Shown here one piece after another: positions 1 through 7,950 of a stretch of DNA of 64,000 nt. Both the position numbers and the translations under genes were made by a program. Positions within the stretch are counted from its first letter, which is position 1; every line of letters begins with the position of its first letter. Source of the stretch: Clostridium sp. (GTDB lineage: Bacteria > Bacillota > Clostridia > Lachnospirales > Lachnospiraceae); the NCBI GenBank assembly GCA_018377235.1, contig JAGZZT010000008.1, forward strand, positions 1 to 64,000. Direction: 5' to 3'. The notes under the pieces are model-generated. The model was not told where the DNA came from. It worked only from the letters and a program-made list of their open reading frames with translations, and searched no databases.

Positions 1-1051
1 TAACTTGCGCTCCTTTCTTCGGTTTTAGGTTGTGTGTTCTAAGAGACTTCCCAACCGCTTGATTAAGAAGTCTTTTAGAGCATACAACACCGGCAGCCAT
101 CTTAAATTTTCGGTATTGACGAACGGCAAAGTGATCTGGATTTCGTTTTTCCAACTGTTCAAACATTAAATCTACTGCGGATTTAAAGTTTTCATCGTCC
201 TCCCGGCACTCACAGGCATTGAGCATATCCAGAAGCGTCGTCATATTTTTTTCTTCTGATGGAGCCTCATAGTAGATATAAGCAATTAACGCCTGATACA
301 GAAGTGCCTCAGCCTTTTCCCAAAATCCATCGCCACCTTTTGCTTCCCCCTGCGTATTTGTCATAATTACAGTCACAAGCGTCAATATATCGGTTTCACT
401 GTGAAGATAGACAAATGGGTTGTAGTGCATAGAACTGGAAAAATCAATCGTATTCAGAAGTTTAATCCGATACCCGCCGCGAAGCATGGCTTGTCCAACC
501 TCCTCGATTAGTGTCCCTTTCGGATCTGAGCAAAGATAACTGGCATTCATCTGAAGAAGGTTTGGTTTGATGTGATACCTGGTTTTTCCGCTTCCAGAAC
601 CGCCAATAACCAATACATTCAAATTGACATTCCGCTTTTCCGGATCTGCAATTTTCCCTAATGTCAGCCGTTCTGTTTCTGACAACAGAATATTCTGAGA
701 AAAATCTGGTGCGATAAATGGCTCTATATCTTTTTCATTTCCCCATCTCGCTGTGCCATACTCTGCACCTCGCCGATATTTTCTCGCATTTTTCTTTTTC
801 TGATACACAATCAGCCAAAGCAATCCACTCCCTCCGGCACCCACCATAAGATCAAAAGGATATAGACTTGGAAATGGGTTTTGAAAGGCTTCTCCTACCG
901 TTAAAAACGTTCCCAGAACTTTATCCAGAATATCTTTTCCAGACGCCATCCGGTACGCCTGTCCAAATTTTGTTGCCATCAAGCCAATCATCAAATACGG
1001 CAGTGCCGCTTTCAATCCCTTTGCCGGATTTATCTTAGGCAGCTTCTTCAT
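1..1051 (-). CDS. VirD4/TraG-family type IV coupling protein, 3' part missing and apparently interrupted
   Basis: Coupling ATPase of the conjugation machine; it would link the relaxosome to the type IV secretion channel at the inner membrane. I read 350 codons from ATG 1051 (site GGAGG, 7 nt spacing) to the window edge. An N-terminal membrane region (about residues 10-85) precedes the Walker A motif GGSGSGKT at 150-157 and SDPKGT at 175-180. The family usually continues after the conserved K-M-A-A-G (317-321) with KTAKSILISC or similar. Here residues 322-350 are unrelated, and the reading ends in a Shine-Dalgarno-like stretch, so I infer an insertion near position 88. The start overlaps the stop of the preceding pcfB gene by 4 bp, which suggests coupled translation. 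The family call is firm; the interruption rests on remembered family consensus. Confidence 0.85.
   Translation of the reverse strand, partial: MKKLPKINPAKGLKAALPYLMIGLMATKFGQAYRMASGKDILDKVLGTFLTVGEAFQNPFPSLYPFDLMVGAGGSGLLWLIVYQKKKNARKYRRGAEYGTARWGNEKDIEPFIAPDFSQNILLSETERLTLGKIADPEKRNVNLNVLVIGGSGSGKTRYHIKPNLLQMNASYLCSDPKGTLIEEVGQAMLRGGYRIKLLNTIDFSSSMHYNPFVYLHSETDILTLVTVIMTNTQGEAKGGDGFWEKAEALLYQALIAYIYYEAPSEEKNMTTLLDMLNACECREDDENFKSAVDLMFEQLEKRNPDHFAVRQYRKFKMAAGVVCSKRLLNQAVGKSLRTHNLKPKKGAQV
10..17 (-). promoter_or_regulatory. Ribosome binding site of a gene starting at the left edge
   Basis: GAAAGGAG on the minus strand, followed by 8 nt and then an A as the last base of the window. This fits a start codon whose TG lies outside the window. 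It falls in the foreign tail of virD4 and is the main sign that a nested element begins here. The start codon itself is not visible. Confidence 0.4.
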
Positions 1052-1530
1052 CTGTCCACCTCCTGCTGTTTGGTGCGGGAAACAGATTTTGCCATATTCT
1101 GAATTGCTTCCTGGAATTTTTTAAGCTGTCTGCGGACAGACGGTTTCTCCTGTCTATGATTTTTTACTATCTTTCTTGAATATTCCTGAAAAGCGGCAGT
1201 TAATGCGTCCGCATCCCTGCTCTTAAAAAAGACCAGATACCTGGGCGGCTGAGAGTTGGCATCTTTTTTAAGTGCAAAATCAATTCCATATTTCCTTGCA
1301 ACCCGCTCAAATGACTTAATATTCCCGTCCGTAATTTCAATGTTGCTGACACCAGTACCCTGACGGACAAGATGTTTCACACTCTGTTTTCCCTTATAGA
1401 TTTTCGGATTCTTCTGTTTTTTCTCCATCTCCGCAAGAGCTTTCTTTATGGCAGCTTCCAGCACTTTTGCCGTCAGCTTTGTGGTTTTAATACTGAACGC
1501 CACTGCCTTATTTTCAACTTCTTCCTGCAA
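1048..1530 (-). CDS. PcfB-like (DUF3801) conjugation accessory protein
   Basis: About 160 residues resembling the PcfB/DUF3801 family, which in Gram-positive conjugative plasmids and ICEs lies directly upstream of the coupling protein and assists transfer. I chose TTG at 1530 because AAGGAG lies 10 nt upstream and the resulting start, MQEEVENKAV, matches the usual family beginning. The longer GTG start at 1539 would sit almost on the ribosome site. The protein is basic and lysine-rich, without membrane segments. It ends in the ATGA overlap with virD4 and lies 5 bp after the methyltransferase stop, so the three genes form one cistron series. Confidence 0.8.
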   Translation of the reverse strand: MQEEVENKAVAFSIKTTKLTAKVLEAAIKKALAEMEKKQKNPKIYKGKQSVKHLVRQGTGVSNIEITDGNIKSFERVARKYGIDFALKKDANSQPPRYLVFFKSRDADALTAAFQEYSRKIVKNHRQEKPSVRRQLKKFQEAIQNMAKSVSRTKQQEVDR

Positions 1531-1535
1531 GATCC

Positions 1536-2111
1536 TCACGCTCCTTCCGTAAAACCTGTTTTCAGTTCCGGTATCTGTATACTATCAGGTGCTTCATTTC
1601 CCCAAACGTCCCACCCTTCTGCTTTTTGTCTTGCAAATAATTCAATCTTTGCCCCCTCTCCCATCAATCTTTCAATTCTCTTTCTGGCTTCTTCCGGCTT
1701 TTTACTGTGTTCTTCAATATGGGATAAAATAATCTGGTGAACTCCCTTAGAACATCGTTTTGGATTTCCCTTTGTTGCAAGAATACATAATTCTGCATTG
1801 GCCCGCGTCCAATACCCCATACCCCAAAACAAAGAATCCGATTTTTTATTCTGTTTTACCCATACAAAAGCAACTGTCTTATAAGTAAATCCCCAGGCAT
1901 TTAAGAGATCATTCACTTCATTCAGCAGGGGAAAGGTAATCCATAAAAATAACGCACAGTCTTTATCTGCCAGAATGTCAATCGGCATTTTTTTAATATC
2001 TTCTATCTTCATTGTTGCATAATGACTTTCCGCAGAACGCCCATTTCCTTTCTTGCTCCAGACACGATACTTCCAGGGCGGATCTGCGTAAATAACCTTG
2101 TATTTCTTCAT
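1536..2111 (-). CDS. MT-A70 family adenine N6-methyltransferase
   Basis: A 191-residue S-adenosylmethionine-dependent methyltransferase of the MT-A70 type common in phages and ICEs. The catalytic motif DPPW is at residues 11-14, followed by the KYRVWSKKGNGRSAESHY segment and a Rossmann-like remainder. It probably methylates adenine in the element's own DNA, possibly against host restriction or for control of transfer. That role is inference. No restriction endonuclease is nearby, so it looks like an orphan methylase. Start ATG at 2111 has GGAGAAG upstream and overlaps the stop of a 13-codon leader ORF. Confidence 0.85.
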   Translation of the reverse strand: MKKYKVIYADPPWKYRVWSKKGNGRSAESHYATMKIEDIKKMPIDILADKDCALFLWITFPLLNEVNDLLNAWGFTYKTVAFVWVKQNKKSDSLFWGMGYWTRANAELCILATKGNPKRCSKGVHQIILSHIEEHSKKPEEARKRIERLMGEGAKIELFARQKAEGWDVWGNEAPDSIQIPELKTGFTEGA

Positions 2112-2149
2112 AACTGTTCTTCTCCATTCACTACTCTTTTATCACTCAT
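2108..2149 (-). CDS. Possible 13-residue leader peptide ahead of the methyltransferase
   Basis: A mini-ORF reading MSDKRVVNGEEQL, with GGAGGCGAAG directly upstream of its ATG. Its TGA overlaps the ATG of the methyltransferase gene. The good ribosome site plus the TGA/ATG overlap suggests translational coupling. It may instead be the remnant of a larger gene. No function can be assigned. Confidence 0.35.
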   Translation of the reverse strand: MSDKRVVNGEEQL

Positions 2150-2174
2150 TCTTCGCCTCCATTTTCCTGGAAAC

Positions 2175-2234
2175 AACAAAAACAGCTACTCACCGCTTCT
2201 CAGGCCATAAAAGACCAATGCTGTGTAGTAGCTG
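2175..2234 (-). terminator. Hairpin terminator between repA and the methyltransferase gene
   Basis: The 8-bp stem CAGCTACT/AGTAGCTG (2183-2190 with 2227-2234) encloses about 36 nt and is followed on the minus strand by TTTTTGTTGTTT. It could end repA transcription or act as an attenuator ahead of the methyltransferase operon. Confidence 0.5.
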
Positions 2235-2273
2235 CCCTCTTGTTTTTCAACTATTTTTTTTAATCTTTACTCC

Positions 2274-2298
2274 ACCTTTGGACATTTTGTCCAAAGGT
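2274..2298. repeat. Perfect 11-bp inverted repeat after repA
   Basis: ACCTTTGGACA and its exact complement flank a 3-nt loop just past the repA stop. There is no T-run directly beside it, so it may be an mRNA-stabilising hairpin or a protein-binding palindrome rather than a simple terminator. Confidence 0.6.
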
Positions 2299-2306
2299 TT
2301 CTATCC

Positions 2307-3371
2307 TCAAATAATCCCTTTTTCTTCCCAGCCTCCTCCGTACATATCATACTGGACTTTTTGCTGATAATAATGGTTGATGGTGCTAGGGGCATTATAA
2401 AGTGCCGTTACCATGTAAGCCTTGATATTTGTAATTTTTGTATTGGTATCCTGCATACAGCCTATCACGTATTCCAAATGAGAACTATTCAATTTCAAAA
2501 ACTTTCCTTTCACAAGCTCATAAGGGTAATCCTCTCCCCCAACTTTTACTGTCTTACGCTTTACGCATACCACTTCACAAATCACTTCAAACAGTTCTTC
2601 AAATAATACTCGATCCCCTGGCTTTGCATATCTCATATAATGTTCATAATCCACATTCTCTTTAATCAATGCAATATAAGCGTTCACAGAATCCATTCCA
2701 TCTTCTTCACAATTCTCTGTTTCAGATGATGGATAGATAGAATCCGTATAATTGGAATCTGTATAGTTTATATTAGTATAATTAGGGACTGATTTCTGAA
2801 CTTCTTGAGGTTCAGTTTTTAAACTTCCAGAATCACAATTTCTGGACTTTTGGAAGTCTGCTTTTTGAACTTCTGGAAGTATAGTTTCCGAACCTCTTGA
2901 AGTATCACTTTTAGACTTCTTGAAATTCAATTTTTGAACTTCTGTGGATTCATCAATATTCCCTGCACCATTTTCTGCATTTCGCTCCACTGGCTCCCTA
3001 TCTAACACGACAAAATTTTTCACATAAATCATGTCTGGTCGTCCAAGTCCCTGACGCTTTTTTTCAATCAGTCCAATTCCTTTTTTGCTGTCCAGTTCCC
3101 CGATAATCTTAACACAGGTAGCCTTTGCACAGCCCAGATCTTCCATGATGTCCTCTAACGTATAATAAATATACGCCCTGTTCTCAGAATCAAGCCAGCC
3201 ATTTTTCATAGACAACGACATCCTGTCAAGCATGAGGCCATAGAGGAGTTTTGCATCACTGGATAAATTCTTAAAACGCTCATCCTTAATCAGAAGACGC
3301 GGCACACGATAGAAAGAAAACTGTTCTGCTTCTGTACCATAGTAATAATCAAATTTCAGATTCTGAAGCAT
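2307..3371 (-). CDS. RepA_N-type replication initiator protein A
   Basis: About 354 residues. The N-terminal third (FDYYYGTEAEQFSFYRVPRL, then KNLSSDAKLLYGLMLDRM) is the winged-helix RepA_N initiator domain. The C-terminal third resembles the DUF6017 region found on such proteins in ICEs. It should bind iterons and start plasmid-like replication of the excised element. The middle (about residues 150-225) is low complexity, with EVQK recurring every 23 residues. That periodicity comes from the 23-bp DNA repeats beneath it. I chose ATG 3371 because GGGAGG lies 7-8 nt upstream. A longer start at 3407 would overlap parB and lacks a site. It follows parA and parB in one transcription direction. 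Confidence 0.85.
   Translation of the reverse strand: MLQNLKFDYYYGTEAEQFSFYRVPRLLIKDERFKNLSSDAKLLYGLMLDRMSLSMKNGWLDSENRAYIYYTLEDIMEDLGCAKATCVKIIGELDSKKGIGLIEKKRQGLGRPDMIYVKNFVVLDREPVERNAENGAGNIDESTEVQKLNFKKSKSDTSRGSETILPEVQKADFQKSRNCDSGSLKTEPQEVQKSVPNYTNINYTDSNYTDSIYPSSETENCEEDGMDSVNAYIALIKENVDYEHYMRYAKPGDRVLFEELFEVICEVVCVKRKTVKVGGEDYPYELVKGKFLKLNSSHLEYVIGCMQDTNTKITNIKAYMVTALYNAPSTINHYYQQKVQYDMYGGGWEEKGII
2728..2787. other. AT-rich segment beside the iterons, possible DNA unwinding element
   Basis: This strongly AT-rich part of repA has repeated GTATAATT and GTATAGTT words and directly flanks the iteron array. It encodes the NYTDSNYTDS stretch. An unwinding role is inferred from position and composition only. 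Confidence 0.35.
2793..2951. repeat. Seven tandem 23-bp iterons inside repA (putative replication origin)
   Basis: Copies begin near 2793, 2816, 2839, 2862, 2885, 2909 and 2931, so the period is 22-24 bp. The shared core on the plus strand is TTTYTGAACTTCTTGAAGT. Three periods equal 69 bp, or 23 codons, which explains why EVQK recurs every 23 residues in the encoded protein. RepA_N replicons are known to carry their origin as repeats inside repA, so this is probably the ICE origin. Confidence 0.75.
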
Positions 3372-3388
3372 TTTACCGCACCTCCCTT

Positions 3389-4279
3389 CTACTGCCTTTT
3401 CTTCCATTCATCCAATAATTGAAAAATAATTGTTTCTATCTCCTCGCTGCTGTACTCATCAGTAAAATACCGTCCAATCTTATCCGGCTTTAATATAACC
3501 TTACGCTCTTTCGGTTTTTCTTCTGAAAGAATCAAACGCACCATTGCCGGAGTTAGTTCTCCGCTCTTTCCATATTCTTTTAGCTTTGCGGACTGTGCCG
3601 TATTCATCCCACCTCCCTGTTCCTCCAACACGTCCTGAACCCATTCCTGTGCTTTCTCTGACAGAAAAGAAATATCTACTCCCTGAGAAAATCCAATTTT
3701 CTTGCCGTCTACCATATCCAGAAGCCTGTCTGACAGTCTGGAAAGCCAGATATACCTCTGTACCTTTTTCCCATTTTCTCCGGCGGCTTCTCCCATTTCT
3801 TCTAATGTAATCTTACCTGACTTTTTGCCCTGATGCTTCATAGCCTCATATTTCATAGCATAGGCTCTTGCTTTTTCACTGGGTAAAATATCCTCTCTCT
3901 GTATATTGGAATCCACCATGATAATCGTGGCTTCATCATCAGTATAATTTCGGACAATCACTGGCATTTCTGTTCTTCCGGCAAGTTCAGAACCTCGTTT
4001 TCTTCTGTGCCCGGCAATAATCTCATAGCCGCCTTCCTTTCGAGGTCTTGCTATACCTGGAACCAAAACTCCATATTTTTCAATACTTTCGACTGTTTCT
4101 TCCATTTTTTCATCATCTGCAACCCGAAACGGATGGTTTTTAAACGGATAAAGGTTGGTAAGTTCCATATTGACAATCTGTTCACCTGATGCCTCTTGTG
4201 CCGGATTTTCTCCAAATAAATCATCAAAACTGTCAATCTTGATTTTTGCCGCACTTCTGTATTTTGCCCTATTCTCCAT
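3389..4279 (-). CDS. ParB/Spo0J-family partition protein
   Basis: A 296-residue ParB-type DNA-binding protein. The N-terminal nuclease-like/CTPase domain is recognisable from YPFKNHPFRVADDEKMEETV, GIARPRKEGGYEIIAGHRR and the SNIQREDILPSEKARAYAMK motif (about residues 45-145). The central helix-turn-helix that binds parS follows. Start ATG 4279 has GGAGG 9 nt upstream and overlaps parA by 11 bp, so the two are co-translated. With ParA it would stabilise the extrachromosomal form of the element. A parS site was not identified. Confidence 0.9.
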   Translation of the reverse strand: MENRAKYRSAAKIKIDSFDDLFGENPAQEASGEQIVNMELTNLYPFKNHPFRVADDEKMEETVESIEKYGVLVPGIARPRKEGGYEIIAGHRRKRGSELAGRTEMPVIVRNYTDDEATIIMVDSNIQREDILPSEKARAYAMKYEAMKHQGKKSGKITLEEMGEAAGENGKKVQRYIWLSRLSDRLLDMVDGKKIGFSQGVDISFLSEKAQEWVQDVLEEQGGGMNTAQSAKLKEYGKSGELTPAMVRLILSEEKPKERKVILKPDKIGRYFTDEYSSEEIETIIFQLLDEWKKRQ

Positions 4280-5054
4280 CTGCCAGCACCTCCTCCGTCA
4301 GTGCTTTATATGCGGAAGCTGCTTTTCCTCTCGGATCATGCTTATAAATACTGACGCCTTCCGCAGAAATCTCCGCAGCACGCACAGACATTGGAATGTG
4401 GTTGGAAAATATCTTCACATAGCCTCCGTAAGCATCCTGAAGCATAAAACTAATATCTCTCGCATAGTTCGTCCGCTCGTCCACCATAGTCAACAAAATT
4501 CCTTCTATCCCTAGCTTGGGATTGATTTGTCTTTTGACTTTCCCTATGGTCTTAATCAACTGCTGTAAACCTTTTACCGGAAGATAAGCCGCCTGAACGG
4601 GAATCAGAATTGTATCGGCACAGGCAAAGGCGTTAATGGTAATCATTCCCAATGAAGGCATACAGTCAATCAAAATATAATCGTATCGCTCTTTAATTCG
4701 CTCCACATAGGCTCGCATAACCAGTTCCCGGCTCATTACATTCACAAGTGAAACTTCCAGACCGGACAATTCAATATTACCCGGCATAAGATCTACGCCT
4801 TCTTCATGGGGCAGTATCCCAAAATCCCAATTGATTTCTTCATCATTGATCACTGCCCCCAGTACCGTCGCAAGTGTTGTTTCCAGTTTGTCCGGATCTG
4901 AAAAGCCCAGGCTCGCTGTCAGACTTCCCTGTGCGTCCGCATCGATCAGAAGCACTCTTTTCCCATGCAATGCCAGTCCGATCCCAAGATTACTTGTTGT
5001 AGTTGTTTTTCCCACTCCGCCTTTTTGATTTGCGATTACAATTACTTTACACAT
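4269..5054 (-). CDS. ParA/Soj-family partition ATPase
   Basis: A 261-residue deviant-Walker ATPase. KGGVGKTTTT at residues 11-20 is the P-loop with the signature lysine, and LLIDADAQGSLT (35-46) and the DCMPSLG segment complete the site. It moves or positions the replicated element with its partner ParB. Start ATG 5054 has AAAGGAG 8 nt upstream, 12 nt before the stop of the preceding small gene. Its length is normal for small ParA proteins. Confidence 0.92.
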   Translation of the reverse strand: MCKVIVIANQKGGVGKTTTTSNLGIGLALHGKRVLLIDADAQGSLTASLGFSDPDKLETTLATVLGAVINDEEINWDFGILPHEEGVDLMPGNIELSGLEVSLVNVMSRELVMRAYVERIKERYDYILIDCMPSLGMITINAFACADTILIPVQAAYLPVKGLQQLIKTIGKVKRQINPKLGIEGILLTMVDERTNYARDISFMLQDAYGGYVKIFSNHIPMSVRAAEISAEGVSIYKHDPRGKAASAYKALTEEVLADGE

Positions 5055-5254
5055 GATACATTCTCCTTTGCATTCTGCTGACTTTCTTCTGCACTGGCTT
5101 TTTCAATTTCCATATAAGCTCGTAAAAAATGCTTTGTTCCCTTATTGGAAAACAGTTCTGACATTTCCGTTACACTTACCTTTGGATTTTTTCTCAAAAG
5201 CTGCTCAAACCACCGAATATCTTTTGCTGTTCCCATCAACCTTATTTTCAGCAT
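5042..5254 (-). CDS. Small DUF3970-like protein of the ICE
   Basis: Seventy residues beginning MLKIRLMGTAKDIRWFEQLL. It resembles the short DUF3970-type proteins found beside parA in ICEs. ATG 5254 shares its first base with the TAA of the upstream gene (TAATG), and GGAGG lies 8 nt upstream, which settles the start. A longer open frame upstream overlaps the neighbour and is a shadow. The function is unknown; position suggests a role in control or maintenance of the element. The family call is from memory. Confidence 0.65.
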   Translation of the reverse strand: MLKIRLMGTAKDIRWFEQLLRKNPKVSVTEMSELFSNKGTKHFLRAYMEIEKASAEESQQNAKENVSCVK

Positions 5255-5730
5255 TAGTCCTGTCCTCCAAATAAGGAATACAATTCCTTGTTGTAAACGG
5301 CATACTCCGGATACCGGATCTGTACCGCCTGCCAGAAAAATGGAGCGTAGGAACAGCAGAATAATTCTTCTGCTGAATATCGGCCACATTCTTTGACCTG
5401 TTCCTCAGTATCCTCATATTCATAGACGCTGGGAGTGCCATTGCAGTAAAGGTTAAATGCCATTCGGACTACCCGCACACTTCCGCTAGTCTGCCAGCCA
5501 TCATGCAGACATTCCGGTTTTACCATTCCTGATTTGAAATCATAAATGCGGTCAATATTTCTCCTAGTATCATCACTGATCCCAAGACAGTAGCAAAGTG
5601 CTTTGTGGTACACGTCCTGATAGCGGACTTGCTTTAATTTTTCATAGTAGAATTTCTCATGTGCTTTGCTGATAAAAACTATACTTTCCTTCTGGGTTTT
5701 GTTTGCTCCTGACGCTGTACTGTTATTCAT
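5254..5730 (-). CDS. DUF6075-like ICE protein, first gene of the replication operon
   Basis: A 158-residue protein starting MNNSTASGANKTQK, with KAHEKFYYEKLKQVRYQDVY and a Trp/Tyr/Cys-rich C-terminal half. It resembles DUF6075 proteins that head the parAB-repA cluster in Tn1549-like elements. ATG 5730 follows GGAGGAGAAAAC closely. An alternative upstream start at 5793 would include the promoter region. It is soluble, with no recognised catalytic motif. As the first gene after the ICE terminus it may be made early after excision, which is inference. Confidence 0.7.
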   Translation of the reverse strand: MNNSTASGANKTQKESIVFISKAHEKFYYEKLKQVRYQDVYHKALCYCLGISDDTRRNIDRIYDFKSGMVKPECLHDGWQTSGSVRVVRMAFNLYCNGTPSVYEYEDTEEQVKECGRYSAEELFCCSYAPFFWQAVQIRYPEYAVYNKELYSLFGGQD

Positions 5731-5772
5731 GTTTTCTCCTCCATTTTTTATTTTGACTATAACGCAGTAGTA

Positions 5773-5783
5773 CTGTCTGACAG
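5773..5783. promoter_or_regulatory. Palindrome CTGTCTGACAG ahead of the ICE replication operon
   Basis: An 11-bp palindrome (5-bp arms around one base) in the likely promoter region of the ICE operon, upstream of a TATAGT-like -10. It may be a repressor operator. No regulator is identified. Confidence 0.3.
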
Positions 5784-5800
5784 CTTCGAACACTGAAAAT

Positions 5801-5843
5801 GAAAAAGGACATTTCCCTAAAATTTCTTTTAGAAAAATGTCCT
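5801..5843 (-). terminator. Terminator between lysS and the ICE operon
   Basis: AGGACATTT (5806-5814) pairs with AAATGTCCT (5835-5843). An inner stem CTAAAA/TTTTAG lies around a TTTC loop, and a T-run follows on the minus strand. It would end lysS transcription and insulate the ICE genes, which read in the same direction. Confidence 0.7.
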
Positions 5844-5924
5844 CATTAATTCAAAATATTCTATTAAGACTGGAATGAGTTTAATTTAAAATCGCTTATT
5901 AAAACCTGTTAAGCCACTTTAAAA

Positions 5925-5964
5925 TGTCGTACTCTTGTCGTACACCCGATGTGCCATACGACAA
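5925..5964. repeat. TGTCGTAC direct and inverted repeats near the lysS end (possible ICE arm or att sites)
   Basis: TGTCGTAC occurs at 5925-5932 and 5936-5943, an 11-bp period. TTGTCGTA at 5935-5942 is exactly inverted as TACGACAA at 5957-5964 across 14 nt. Such clustered repeats at the end of an ICE beside a conserved gene resemble integrase arm sites. The crossover core cannot be defined without the other end. Confidence 0.4.
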
Positions 5965-5985
5965 ATACGTCAAAATCAAACAATG

Positions 5986-7926
5986 TTAATACAGTTTCGC
6001 TCCTGCCGGAATCCTGTCATCAACCATCAGAAGATTTAAGCCTTCACGACCATCTTCTTCATGTACGGCTGAGATCAGCATACCCTCGGAATCAATGCCC
6101 ATCATCTTTCTAGGCGGCAGATTTACAATTGCGATACAAGTTTTACCAACCAGTTCTTCCGGCTCATAATACTCATGAATTCCGCTTAAAATCACGCGAT
6201 CCTTGCGTTCTCCATCGTCCATGGTAAACTTCAGAAGCTTCTTGGACTTCGGAACAGCCTCACAAGCTAAGATTTTCACTGCTCTGAAATCAGACTTTGC
6301 AAAGGTATCAAAATCAACCATTTCTTCAAAAATCGGTTCGATTTTTACATTGGAAAAATCAATCTTTTCAGCTGCTTTTTCCTCTGTTTTTACCTCTGCC
6401 TGTACGCTTTTTTCTGCTTTTTTTCCGCTATCAGAGCCGCCCAGTGACTTCATCGTGGGGAACAGCAACACGTCTCTGATGGCATAGGAGTTGGTCAGCA
6501 GCATAACGAAACGGTCGATACCAATGCCCAGACCTCCTGTCGGCGGCATACCGATCATCAGAGCGTTGATAAAGTCATCGTCCATGGAGCAGGCCTCCTC
6601 GTCTCCGGCTGCCTTTAAGGCCTCCTGAGCCAGGAATCTTTCTCTCTGGTCAATCGGATCGTTTAACTCAGAATATGCGTTGGCAAACTCTCTGCGGGTA
6701 ATGTAGAGCTCAAAGCGCTCTGTGTACTCCGGATCCTCCGGCTTTCTCTTGGAGAGCGGGGAAATGTCAACCGGGTGATCTGTAACGAAGGTCGGCTGAA
6801 CCAGCTTCTCCTCTACATACTCCTCAAAGAAGAGGTTCAGAATATCGCCCTTCTTATGGCGGTTCTCAAACTCAATATGGTGCTCCTTGGCAACTGCCTT
6901 TGCTTCCTGATCTGTCTTAATCTCGCGGAAATCCACGCCGCTGTACTGCTTAACAGCGTCAATCATGGTAATGCGGGCAAACGGCTTCTCCAGGTCAATC
7001 ACCTCGCCGTCATACTCTACCTGAAGAGTGCCCAGAACCTTTCTGGCAACCTCACGGAACATGGTCTCTGTCAGCTCCATCATTCCTTCGTAGTTGGTGA
7101 ACGCCTGGTAAATCTCAAGAAGTGTAAACTCTGGGTTGTGCTTTGTATCAGTTCCCTCGTTTCTGAATACGCGGCCAATCTCGTATACTCTCTCAAGTCC
7201 GCCTACAATCAGTCTCTTTAAGTAAAGCTCCAGGGAAATTCTTAAATTTACATCCTCGTCCAGAGCATTGAAATGTGTCTGGAACGGTCTCGCGTTGGCT
7301 CCGCCTGCATTGGCTACCAGAACAGGTGTCTCCACCTCCATAAAGCCTCTTCCATCTAAGAAGCTTCTGATCTCTTTCACAATCTGAGAACGCTTGATAA
7401 AGGTATCCTTTACCTCCGGATTCATAATCAGATCCACATATCTCTGACGGTAACGCACATCTGTATTTGTCAGTCCATGGAACTTCTCCGGAAGGATCTG
7501 AAGACTCTTGGAGAGCAGTTCTACACTCTTTGCATGGATGGAAATCTCACCTGTCTTCGTGGTAAACACGATACCGCGGATGCCGATGATATCGCCGATA
7601 TCCATCTTTTTAAATTCCTTATAAGCTTCCTCGCCGATCTCGTCTCTGGCCACATAGGACTGGATATTGCCCTGTAAGTCCTGAAGGTTGCAGAAAGATG
7701 CCTTTCCCATCACACGCTTGGACATCATACGTCCTGCCAGGGACACTTCTTTACCCTCAAGCTCTTCATAATGTTCCTTCACTTCCATACTGTGCGCAGT
7801 CACATCATACTTTGTCACCTTGTACGGATCTCTGCCGTTTTCGCAAAGCTCAGCCAGCTTCTCACGGCGCACCTTCAATAAATGGTTTAACTCCTGCTCT
7901 TCTCTGTTGTTCTGCTGCTCTGCCAC
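5986..7926 (-). CDS. lysS: Lysyl-tRNA synthetase with C-terminal tRNA-binding domain
   Basis: Charges tRNA-Lys with lysine. About 646 residues: an N-terminal anticodon-binding OB fold, a class II catalytic core with motif 2 ([15 protein letters not shown]) and motif 3 ([12 protein letters not shown]), then a linker rich in Lys, Glu and Ala. The last 110 residues or so resemble the EMAP/Trbp111-type tRNA-binding fold also found on MetRS ([30 protein letters not shown]). Typical bacterial LysRS is about 490-500 residues, so this is an extended form. I chose GTG 7926 (AAAGGAG, 8 nt spacing) over GTG 7935, which overlaps the ribosome site. It lies 24 bp after greA in one operon and borders the ICE. 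Confidence 0.93.
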   Translation of the reverse strand: MAEQQNNREEQELNHLLKVRREKLAELCENGRDPYKVTKYDVTAHSMEVKEHYEELEGKEVSLAGRMMSKRVMGKASFCNLQDLQGNIQSYVARDEIGEEAYKEFKKMDIGDIIGIRGIVFTTKTGEISIHAKSVELLSKSLQILPEKFHGLTNTDVRYRQRYVDLIMNPEVKDTFIKRSQIVKEIRSFLDGRGFMEVETPVLVANAGGANARPFQTHFNALDEDVNLRISLELYLKRLIVGGLERVYEIGRVFRNEGTDTKHNPEFTLLEIYQAFTNYEGMMELTETMFREVARKVLGTLQVEYDGEVIDLEKPFARITMIDAVKQYSGVDFREIKTDQEAKAVAKEHHIEFENRHKKGDILNLFFEEYVEEKLVQPTFVTDHPVDISPLSKRKPEDPEYTERFELYITRREFANAYSELNDPIDQRERFLAQEALKAAGDEEACSMDDDFINALMIGMPPTGGLGIGIDRFVMLLTNSYAIRDVLLFPTMKSLGGSDSGKKAEKSVQAEVKTEEKAAEKIDFSNVKIEPIFEEMVDFDTFAKSDFRAVKILACEAVPKSKKLLKFTMDDGERKDRVILSGIHEYYEPEELVGKTCIAIVNLPPRKMMGIDSEGMLISAVHEEDGREGLNLLMVDDRIPAGAKLY

Positions 7927-7950
7927 TGTCTCCACTCCTTTGTGCGATTT

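Noticed and set aside
44..105. Group II intron as the interrupter of virD4
   Set aside because: The sequence after the break lacks the usual GUGYG intron start, and it leads to a ribosome site with a likely start codon. This suits an inserted element better, but the far side is not visible.
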